The notes beneath the pieces are model-generated. The model saw only the letters and a program-made list of their open reading frames with translations. It searched no databases and had not been told where the DNA came from. From contig JBIQJZ010000045.1 of assembly GCA_044507115.1 (NCBI GenBank), positions 1 through 20,236 of the forward strand: a stretch of 20,236 nucleotides of DNA. Reading direction: 5' to 3'. This document shows, in pieces, positions 14,334 through 20,236 of the stretch. Within the stretch, counting starts at the first letter, position 1, and every line of letters starts with the position of its first letter. Source of the stretch: Chryseosolibacter sp044507115. Lineage in GTDB: Bacteria; Bacteroidota; Bacteroidia; Cytophagales; Cyclobacteriaceae. Both the position numbers and the translations under genes were made by a program.

Positions 14334-15404
14334 TCATTTTGCCGCCTCTGTCATGCGTTCGGCACTGTCGGCCATGCGCAATTGCTCGATGAAATCATCA
14401 ATCTCCCCATTCATAATCGCCGGCAGGTTGTGCTGTGTATAGCCGATGCGATGATCGGTCACCCGGCTTTGAGGATAGTTATACGTGCGAATTTTCTCCG
14501 AGCGATCTCCTGTTCGCACCATGGACTTCCGGGCAGCGCCGATCTCCGACTGCTGTTTGGTAAGCTCCATCTCGTAGAGCTTCGTCTTCAGCATCTGCAA
14601 TGCCCGCTCGCGGTTGCCGTGCTGCGATCGTTCAACCTGGCAGGTGACGACAATACCCGTTGGTTTATGGGTCATCTGCACTTTTGTTTCCACCTTGTTG
14701 ACGTTCTGCCCACCGGCTCCACTGGAACGCGCCGTCTGAACTTCAATGTCGGCGGGGTTAATGTCTATTTCAACGTCTTCCACCTCGGGTAGTACCACTA
14801 CGGATGCAGCGGAGGTGTGCACCCGACCCATCTGCTCGGTTTCGGGTACCCGTTGCACGCGGTGAACCCCGGATTCAAACTTCAGGAGGCCGTACGCGCC
14901 GTCTCCGGTAATGCTACTGATAACTTCCTTATAGCCTCCTGCTGTGCCCTCGGTGACATCGACCACGGTCATCTTCAACCCCTTCCGGTCGCAAAAGCGC
15001 TGGTACATACGCCAGAGATCGCCAGCGAAGATCGCCGCTTCGTCACCTCCTGTACCGGCGCGGATTTCGAGCAATACATTCTTGTCGTCGTTCGGATCTT
15101 TTGGAATCAACAGTTCCTTCAAGACAGCGTCCAGGCTTTCGATCTTGCCCTCCAGCTCGTCGATCTCGGATTTTGCGAACTCGCGCATTTCCGGATCCTT
15201 TTCCTTGTCAAGAACCTCCTTGGCCTGAGCGAGGTGGAGACGGGCGTCGCGCCATGCTTTGTATTTCACCACCACCTTTTCGAGGTCGCGATACTCCTTG
15301 CTGAGCTGTGAAAACTTCTTGATGTCTTTAACGATCTCCGGCTGGGCCAGCAGTTGTCCTACTTCCTCAAACCGGAGTCGGATATCTTCGAGTTTTTCTG
15401 TCAT
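14334..15404 (-). CDS. prfA: Peptide chain release factor 1
   Basis: RF1 recognises UAA and UAG stop codons and releases the finished peptide from the ribosome. The protein has 356 residues when started at the ATG at 15404 (MTEKLEDIRLRF), which matches the family's usual length of about 360. The open frame extends 39 codons further upstream (to 15521), but those residues are non-conserved and span the likely promoter. The peptide-anticodon PxT motif is PET (residues 187-189) in RVQRVPETEQMGRVHTSA, which marks RF1 rather than RF2 (SPF). The catalytic GGQ is at 231-233 (GAGGQNVNK). The gene is complete and in good order, a housekeeping anchor for the region. Its neighbours have no evident functional tie. 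Confidence 0.97.
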   Translation of the reverse strand: MTEKLEDIRLRFEEVGQLLAQPEIVKDIKKFSQLSKEYRDLEKVVVKYKAWRDARLHLAQAKEVLDKEKDPEMREFAKSEIDELEGKIESLDAVLKELLIPKDPNDDKNVLLEIRAGTGGDEAAIFAGDLWRMYQRFCDRKGLKMTVVDVTEGTAGGYKEVISSITGDGAYGLLKFESGVHRVQRVPETEQMGRVHTSAASVVVLPEVEDVEIDINPADIEVQTARSSGAGGQNVNKVETKVQMTHKPTGIVVTCQVERSQHGNRERALQMLKTKLYEMELTKQQSEIGAARKSMVRTGDRSEKIRTYNYPQSRVTDHRIGYTQHNLPAIMNGEIDDFIEQLRMADSAERMTEAAK

Positions 15405-15419
15405 ATTTGATTCGAAGTG

Positions 15420-15427
15420 CAAAGGTA
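15420..15427 (-). promoter_or_regulatory. -7 box of the prfA promoter (TACCTTTG)
   Basis: On the minus strand TACCTTTG, followed by CAC, matches the Bacteroidota TAnnTTTG box exactly, 15 nt before the prfA ATG. This implies a leader of roughly 10 nt and argues against the longer upstream start. A canonical -33 TTTG is not obvious. Confidence 0.6.
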
Positions 15428-15529
15428 GTGATTCGGATAAATTCTGCCTATACACTTGATATATGTCGCCCTGATTCGGGGATGTATCATAGCCTTTAAT
15501 TTCGGAAATTGCGGGTAACACGATATATC

Positions 15530-16036
15530 ATGAAAATTCTGATGCCTCTCTGTCTTCTTCTGTTCGCTGTTTCCTGTGGTGGGTCGTTGTCCGAGGAGCA
15601 GCGAAGGCAGATGCGGGAAAAGATGGAGGAGAATAAGATCGTACGAGTAACGGAAGTTGAAATCACCGAAGCGGCATTTGCCGCAGGCAGGCGCGCAATT
15701 GCTGCCCTCAATAGCCTGAAATCGGACTCGGCGGCGATAACAGAGTTTGCCGAAGCATACCCGGGATCAATTCGCTATCTCGGCGTACAGGAGGAGACTG
15801 GCCGGCTGCTTGAAAAACAGTTGCTCGAAGCCTATCGCGCGGATACGTCGGGCTCGTTTCAGGACAACGTGCAAAACGTGCGGGATGAACATGGTGAGGT
15901 CGATAGTATCCTATACACCCAGCCCCACACAAGGACGTTGACGGGTGGTGCGACGGAACTTCTCGGTGTATGGAACATCTGGCTGGCAAAAAAGGATCTT
16001 GTTAAGGAGATTGCGAGGGGAAGAAAGGGAGGATAG
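15530..16036 (+). CDS. Small exported lipoprotein, unknown function
   Basis: The protein has 168 residues from the ATG at 15530. The frame is open back to a TTG at 15509, but the ATG gives a perfect lipoprotein signal: MK, a hydrophobic run, and the lipobox AVSC with Cys16, followed by GGS. The mature part starts with a charged helix (SEEQRRQMREKMEENKI) and continues as a mostly helical domain, ending ILYTQPHTRTLTGGATELLGVWNIWLAKKDLVKEI. This ending, with the weak pattern of the segment before it, reminds me of DUF3365/Tll0287-like domains that have lost the heme CxxCH motif, but this is a guess. It is divergent from prfA across a 125-bp gap and 37 nt ahead of the M28 peptidase on the same strand, so it may be the first gene of that unit. 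Confidence 0.75.
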   Translation: MKILMPLCLLLFAVSCGGSLSEEQRRQMREKMEENKIVRVTEVEITEAAFAAGRRAIAALNSLKSDSAAITEFAEAYPGSIRYLGVQEETGRLLEKQLLEAYRADTSGSFQDNVQNVRDEHGEVDSILYTQPHTRTLTGGATELLGVWNIWLAKKDLVKEIARGRKGG

Positions 16037-16073
16037 GTTCAAGGTTCCAGATTGAAGGTTTAAGTTTAAAGTT
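16036..16073 (+). repeat. Degenerate heptad repeat in the M28 leader
   Basis: Five and a half 7-nt units run directly into the ATG: GGTTCAA, GGTTCCA, GATTGAA, GGTTTAA, GTTTAAA, GTT. The array fills the whole gap between the lipoprotein stop and the peptidase start, leaving no room for another ribosome-binding region. Confidence 0.7.
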
Positions 16074-17660
16074 ATGGGTATGTTGAAGAGGTTGTCGATT
16101 TTCTTGTTGCTGGTCAGCGGGGTGTGGGTTGATGTTTGCGGGCAGGGAGATGCCGGTGTACTGTCTCAGCTGAAGGGTGTGGGCACGGATGATTCCCAGG
16201 TGATGAATATCTTGTCGCAACTCACTGATGTCAATGGACCGCGTCTCACCAACTCAAGGGGATTTGAAACGGCGGCGGCGTACGCGAAGCGAATGCTGGA
16301 GTCGTGGGGAGTTCAGAATGTACACTACGACTATTGGGATGAGGAGTTTGGACGCGGCTGGGAATTGAAAAAATTCGCCTTGGCCATGACCGAGCCGCTC
16401 TATTCACCGGTTATCGCATATCCTAAGGCATGGACGCCGGGAATAAAGGGGACATTAAAGGCCGAGGCTGTATATCTCGACATCGAGCGTGAGGAGGACC
16501 TGGAGAAGTTTCGCGGAAAGCTGAAGGGCAAAGTCGTGCTGTTTAGCTTGCCAGCGCCGGTCAAGCCCTCCTTTAACCCCGACGCTACCCGACATTCCGA
16601 TTCAGCATTGGCCATTATGGCGCGCGCCACGGCGACTCCTTATCCCCATGGCGGCCGAAGATTTACGCCACCGCGGGAGCCGCAACGGTTAGCCTATTTG
16701 AAATGGGATCTCTGCATGCGGGAAGGTGCCGCGGCGGTACTGGAGGCAAGTCCGAGACTTGAAGGCGATGGCACACTGGTTGTCAGCGCTGCGACGGTTC
16801 CCTATCCACCAGAAGAACCGTACGACGGCAGAAAACAAGCATGGTCGCCTGACGCCCCAAAAATATTGCCGCAGATAGTCGTGGGGGCCGAGCATTACAA
16901 TCGCATGGTGCGTCTGCTCAAGGACGGTATTACAGTCACGCTGGAATTGAATTTGCAAACCGAATTCACTCGCTCGCAGCGCGGGTATAATGTTGTCGGC
17001 GAGATCCCCGGTACGGACCTCCGCGATGAGGTCGTCATGATCGGGGCACATCTCGACTCATGGCACAGCGCCACCGGGACAACCGACAATGCTGTCGGAT
17101 CAGCTGTCATGCTGGAGACCATGCGACTAATCAAATCGCTGGGGCAAACACCGCGGCGGACAATACGCATTGCTCTCTGGGGCGGTGAGGAACAGGGGCT
17201 GATCGGATCGCGTTCGTACGTCAAGCGGTTGCTCGGACAGCGACTAGATCGCACCTACCCGTATGATTCCATCCGGTATACGCCGGAAGGGGAAAAGTTT
17301 TCTGTGTATTTCAACATGGACTACGGTGCGGGAAAATACCGAGGTATCTACTTGCAGGCCAATGAGGCTGCTGTACCCGTCTTTAGTCAGTGGCTTGAAC
17401 CGTTCCAGGAGGAAGGCGCCGCAACCATTACGCTGCGAAATGCTTCTGGCACGGATCACTTATCATTCGATGCTATCGGCCTGCCGGCATTTCAGTTTGT
17501 TCAGGATCCACTCGAATATGGCACGCGAACGCACCACTCCAACATGGACGTGTACGACAGAGCCATCGAGGAGGATCTCAGACACAATGCCATCATGACT
17601 GCTTACCTTGCTTGGATGGCGGCGAATAGCGTGGACCGCGTTCCAAGAAATTCGAATTGA
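16074..17660 (+). CDS. M28-family zinc metallopeptidase, exported
   Basis: The protein has 528 residues with a signal peptide (hydrophobic 7-19, cleavage near VCGQ). The catalytic domain keeps all M28 positions: zinc ligand His326 in GAHLDSW, bridging Asp338 in TTDNAVG, general base Glu372 and ligand Glu373 in WGGEEQGLIGSRSY, Asp416 in FNMDYGAG, and the last His (487 or 488) in THHSNMD. Residues about 130-290 between the N-terminal part and the catalytic core fit the inserted protease-associated (PA) domain of the larger M28 enzymes. It is likely a periplasmic or surface aminopeptidase or carboxypeptidase that trims peptides. No type IX tail is present. A second ATG two codons in (16080) is an equally good start. 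It is the second + strand gene after the small lipoprotein. Confidence 0.93.
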   Translation: MGMLKRLSIFLLLVSGVWVDVCGQGDAGVLSQLKGVGTDDSQVMNILSQLTDVNGPRLTNSRGFETAAAYAKRMLESWGVQNVHYDYWDEEFGRGWELKKFALAMTEPLYSPVIAYPKAWTPGIKGTLKAEAVYLDIEREEDLEKFRGKLKGKVVLFSLPAPVKPSFNPDATRHSDSALAIMARATATPYPHGGRRFTPPREPQRLAYLKWDLCMREGAAAVLEASPRLEGDGTLVVSAATVPYPPEEPYDGRKQAWSPDAPKILPQIVVGAEHYNRMVRLLKDGITVTLELNLQTEFTRSQRGYNVVGEIPGTDLRDEVVMIGAHLDSWHSATGTTDNAVGSAVMLETMRLIKSLGQTPRRTIRIALWGGEEQGLIGSRSYVKRLLGQRLDRTYPYDSIRYTPEGEKFSVYFNMDYGAGKYRGIYLQANEAAVPVFSQWLEPFQEEGAATITLRNASGTDHLSFDAIGLPAFQFVQDPLEYGTRTHHSNMDVYDRAIEEDLRHNAIMTAYLAWMAANSVDRVPRNSN

Positions 17661-17662
17661 CG

Positions 17663-17692
17663 CCTGGAGCCATGCGTAAAGGCTCAGGTTTT
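17663..17692 (+). terminator. Weak terminator after the M28 gene
   Basis: CCT, a bulged G, then GAGCC (17663-17671) pairs with GGCTC-AGG (17681-17688), followed by TTTTG. It lies just past the peptidase stop and would separate it from the lipoprotein operon that follows. Confidence 0.4.
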
Positions 17693-17759
17693 GTGCTGAA
17701 AATTTTCTAAGTTGATCGACTATTCCAGACAACTTTACCATTCTTAATAACAGAATGCT

Positions 17760-18866
17760 ATGTCGCCTTGCAAGAATGTATTTGTAGCGGGCTTAATTTT
17801 GGCGGCCATCTTGGGAGCATGCTCGAGCGATGACGAACCAGATTCGCGTACGTTCCGTATGGGGTTCGCTACGGTCCCATATGGATCATCTGATGCGATG
17901 GAATATGTCTTCGAAAGGTTGTCGGTCGAGTCGGATATTGTCAACCACTATTTCAGCACAGGGGTGCCATGGCCTGAGGCCCTTGCCGATGAAGATTTTC
18001 CCGACCATGTGATGGAGGATTGGGCATTTCGCAAACAACTCATCAAACAGGCACACAAATCCTATGTCTCCGTCACACCGATTAGCTATTCCCATGACGG
18101 ACTTGCGCTTTATCGCGGAGCCGAAGACAATATGCCGCTCCCTTCACCGTGGGATCGTTACAGTTTCGATCATGATGCGGTAAAGATTGCGTACGTGAAC
18201 TATTGCAAACGGGTGATCGAATACTTCCAACCCGACTACTTTGCCATGTCCATCGAGACCAATCTGCTCTACAAGTTTCAGCCAGAAGCATGGCCGGCTT
18301 ATCTCGATTTCCACGCCTTCGTTTATCGGGAAATCAAAGCCGAGTATCCGGACCTCCCGGTATTCACGACCATCGCTGGCACACCGCTGCTGAAGGATTT
18401 TCTTCCGGGAAATGATCATGTGATCCAGCGCCTTGCCGCGATGCAACTCCTCGAGATGTCGGACTACTATGCGATTGCATTCTATCCGCCCCTGACGATC
18501 TTTCAAACCGGTGCCTGGCCATCCAATACGTTCGACGACCTGTTTTCACTTAGCACGAAGCCAGTGATCATTGCGGAAACAGCCTGTACAGCTGAAGGAC
18601 CCGCGGCAGACTACAACTCAGGAATACTTGCACACGCTTCCGATCCGGTGAAGCAAAAACTTTTTGTTGATGCTCTCCTAAGCGCGTCGGAAAAGTGGAA
18701 GGCGAAGTTTGTAATCTGGTTGACGCTGCGCGACGAGCGACCTGTAGAGACTACGTGGGGAGCGGATCTGGCGTCGCGACACGCAAGCCTGTACGACGAA
18801 CAAGGGAACCCGCGTCCGGCTCTTAACAGCTGGCGTGAATGGTTCTACAAACGAGTAGAAGATTAA
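17760..18866 (+). CDS. Lipoprotein with TIM-barrel, glycosidase-like fold
   Basis: The protein has 368 residues, with lipoprotein signal MSPCKNVFVAGLILAAILGAC and lipidated Cys21 followed by SSDDE (a Ser-Asp-Asp stretch seen on surface-exported Bacteroidota lipoproteins). The mature protein reads like a clan-A (beta/alpha)8 hydrolase: MGFATVPYG (beta 1), YVSVTPISYS (beta 3), PDYFAMSIETNLLY with Glu166 (beta 4, acid/base position), TKPVIIAETACTAEG with Glu273 (beta 7, nucleophile position), and KFVIWLTLRDERP (beta 8). The acid/base Glu is followed by TN rather than preceded by the usual Asn, so catalysis is not certain. I cannot place it in a named GH family. The 99-nt gap upstream and the 9-nt gap to the serine hydrolase gene suggest it leads a two-gene lipoprotein operon. 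Confidence 0.72.
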   Translation: MSPCKNVFVAGLILAAILGACSSDDEPDSRTFRMGFATVPYGSSDAMEYVFERLSVESDIVNHYFSTGVPWPEALADEDFPDHVMEDWAFRKQLIKQAHKSYVSVTPISYSHDGLALYRGAEDNMPLPSPWDRYSFDHDAVKIAYVNYCKRVIEYFQPDYFAMSIETNLLYKFQPEAWPAYLDFHAFVYREIKAEYPDLPVFTTIAGTPLLKDFLPGNDHVIQRLAAMQLLEMSDYYAIAFYPPLTIFQTGAWPSNTFDDLFSLSTKPVIIAETACTAEGPAADYNSGILAHASDPVKQKLFVDALLSASEKWKAKFVIWLTLRDERPVETTWGADLASRHASLYDEQGNPRPALNSWREWFYKRVED

Positions 18867-18875
18867 CCATCCTAT

Positions 18876-20144
18876 ATGAACAGATTTGCTCTTCTGCTGG
18901 TCCTCGCGTCTATTTGTGCCTGTTCCCCACAACAGAACGTCGGTGAGACGGGAACTACTACACGGATCGTGAATGAGAACGCCGGGCTGAGAATCGACTC
19001 CGTTCTCAAAGCATTTGTCGATGAGGGCCGGGTGGCAGGTGTTTCCGCTTTGATCTATGAAAAAGACGAAGAAGTGTACTACAACGCCTTTGGTTATGCG
19101 GATCGCGAGAAGGGAGTCGCGATGGATCGCAACACCATTGTTCGCATTTATTCGATGACGAAGCCGATCACCGGTGTTGCACTGATGAAACTCTACGAGG
19201 AGGGCGCGTTTCAGCTTGACGACCCATTAGAGAAATACGCACCGGAGTTTGCGAATATGAGTGTCTGCACCGGCGTCGATGAATCCGGGCAATTGATCCT
19301 GGAGCCCCCGAAACGCCTTGTTACGATCAGGGACATCACGCGCCACACAGCTGGTTTTGTTAACAATCAGCCGATCCCGGCGCTTCAGGAGATGACGGGA
19401 AAGGCGCAACTCCTTCATCCGGAGAGTAACTTGTCTGAGATGGCAAGAAAGCTTGGCCGGATACCGCTGATGTTTCATCCCGGTGAGCAGTGGTCATACG
19501 GGTTTTGTGTTGATGTTCAGGCGTTTTTGGTAGAGAGATTGTCCGGGAAGCCATTTGATCAGTACATGAAAGAAAATATTCTCGACCCTCTCGGCATGAA
19601 CGATACGCACTATGTAGTGCCCGAGCTAAACCGCGATCGATTTGCCACGGCCTACCAGAGAAAGGAAGGAGTACTGACACCGATCACCGGCGAAAACATC
19701 AACGCTTTCAACCTTCGCGACACACCGATGAAGCCGGGGGGATTCGGACTGACATCTACCCTCGATGACTACATGCGTTTTGCCACCATGCTCGTGAACG
19801 AAGGGAAGCTCGGCGATGTAAAGATACTCGACGAATCAACGGTGAGGCTGATGGCAACTGATCATTTGCCGGCTGAGATTCAGGAGCGTGCATGGCTACC
19901 GAGCAAGGGCCGCGTCGGTTTTGGCATCGACTTCGCCGTCAGAACTGATCCTCCCGCTAACAGAGAGGAGAACCGAGGTGTTGTAGGCGAATTCTTTTGG
20001 GATGGTGCCGCGAGTACATTGTTTTGGGTCGATCCTGTCAATGAGTTGACCGCCGTATTTTTTGTGCAGGTCATGCCATTTGACCGCGAAATTCACAAAC
20101 GCTTCAGAGACGCTGTGTACGGAGAGTCTGCTCTCCAACTCTAA
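18876..20144 (+). CDS. Class C beta-lactamase-fold serine hydrolase lipoprotein
   Basis: The protein has 422 residues. MNRFALLLVLASICAC gives a lipoprotein signal with Cys16 in the lipobox ICAC. The nucleophile motif SxxK is SMTK (Ser93, Lys96) in VRIYSMTKPITG. The second-motif Tyr is Tyr208 in GEQWSYGFCVDV, where YGF replaces YxN. The third motif, normally KTG or HxG, is FWDGAAST (374-381). FGLTSTLDDYMRF (290-302) is also typical of the family. Proteins of this type are more often esterases, D-aminopeptidases or transesterases than true beta-lactamases; the substrate is unknown. It starts 9 nt after the TIM-barrel lipoprotein and is probably cotranscribed, so both may act together in the cell envelope. 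The gene is complete. Confidence 0.92.
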   Translation: MNRFALLLVLASICACSPQQNVGETGTTTRIVNENAGLRIDSVLKAFVDEGRVAGVSALIYEKDEEVYYNAFGYADREKGVAMDRNTIVRIYSMTKPITGVALMKLYEEGAFQLDDPLEKYAPEFANMSVCTGVDESGQLILEPPKRLVTIRDITRHTAGFVNNQPIPALQEMTGKAQLLHPESNLSEMARKLGRIPLMFHPGEQWSYGFCVDVQAFLVERLSGKPFDQYMKENILDPLGMNDTHYVVPELNRDRFATAYQRKEGVLTPITGENINAFNLRDTPMKPGGFGLTSTLDDYMRFATMLVNEGKLGDVKILDESTVRLMATDHLPAEIQERAWLPSKGRVGFGIDFAVRTDPPANREENRGVVGEFFWDGAASTLFWVDPVNELTAVFFVQVMPFDREIHKRFRDAVYGESALQL

Positions 20145-20155
20145 AGGAGGAACTA

Positions 20156-20174
20156 CCATCCCCGAAGGGGATGG
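20156..20174 (+). repeat. Perfect hairpin after the serine hydrolase gene
   Basis: CCATCCCC-GAA-GGGGATGG, an 8-bp stem with a 3-nt loop, lies 11 nt past the stop. The CCCCGAAGGGG core resembles the palindromes at 3286 and 3636. No T tract follows, so it is a REP-like palindrome or a weak terminator. Confidence 0.6.
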
Positions 20175-20182
20175 AAGAAAGT

Positions 20183-20219
20183 CCCTCTCCCCACGGAGAG
20201 GGGTTTAAGGTGAGGTGAT
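20183..20219 (+). repeat. Second copy of the CCCTCTCC hairpin element
   Basis: CCCTCTCC-CCAC-GGAGAGGG (20183-20202) is followed by GTTTAAGGTGAGGTGAT. It matches the stem and the GTGAGGTGAT tail of the element at 13514-13550; the loop and linker differ. Confidence 0.7.
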
Positions 20220-20236
20220 TCCAGGGACGCTGAACC

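Noticed and set aside
14193..14792. 199-aa + strand ORF across lemA and prfA
   Set aside because: It is antisense to two well-supported conserved genes.
15405..15521. Upstream extension of prfA by 39 codons
   Set aside because: The residues are not conserved and cover the likely -7 box. The ATG at 15404 gives the normal RF1 length and N-terminus.
20145..20218. AAAGGAGG after the last stop and a 15-codon ORF from 20171
   Set aside because: Bacteroidota rarely use Shine-Dalgarno sites, and the ORF is built from repeat hairpins.

Overview
The window looks like a draft-assembly or MAG contig from the Bacteroidota, most likely a Cytophagales-type gliding or soil/aquatic lineage. Four things point that way: a giant surface protein ending in a gliding-motility-associated (type B) type IX secretion C-terminal domain, a PorP/SprF-family outer-membrane partner directly behind it, a Bacteroidota-style -7 promoter box (TAnnTTTG), and the palindromic intergenic repeats common in this phylum. 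GC content is moderate. A run of 10 Ns at 1825-1834 marks an assembly gap. No tRNA, rRNA, CRISPR array or transposase gene was seen.

Region 1 (1-3216, + strand) is a polysaccharide or natural-product decoration cassette. It holds a 5'-truncated NodU/TobZ-type carbamoyltransferase, a 50-residue DUF5989 membrane protein interrupted by the N run, a SxtJ-family membrane protein, and a UbiA-family prenyltransferase of the decaprenyl-phosphate phosphoribosyltransferase type. The genes are 3 to 32 nt apart and look like one operon.

Region 2 (3217-3776) has no gene. It carries a large imperfect inverted repeat built from three small palindromes in the order a-b-c ... c'-b'-a'. One arm has a further palindrome inserted inside a hairpin loop.

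Region 3 (3777-12185, - strand) is a three-gene surface-adhesin operon: a 2056-residue cadherin-like repeat protein with a type IX sorting domain, then a PorP/SprF protein, then a PD40-repeat protein with a degenerate OmpA-like end. The genes are 1 nt apart or overlap by 7 nt. The likely logic is adhesin plus dedicated surface-anchoring/export partners, as in SprB/SprF. A processive-type family 2 glycosyltransferase (12298-13467) is transcribed divergently from the adhesin.

Region 4 (13468-15404) holds dispersed repeats, a clear minus-strand terminator, lemA and the housekeeping release factor gene prfA. Region 5 (15530-20236, + strand) is a run of exported proteins: a small lipoprotein, an M28 metallopeptidase, a TIM-barrel glycosidase-like lipoprotein and a class C beta-lactamase-fold lipoprotein. 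The last two are 9 nt apart. A second copy of a dispersed hairpin element lies at the right edge.

The most unusual observations are four: the ordered two-subtype layout of the 14 adhesin repeats, the near-complete synonymous divergence between repeats that are almost identical in protein, the nested palindrome, and the sxtIJK-like carbamoylation module linked to a UbiA enzyme. Every function given here is inferred from sequence motifs by eye; no database search was run.
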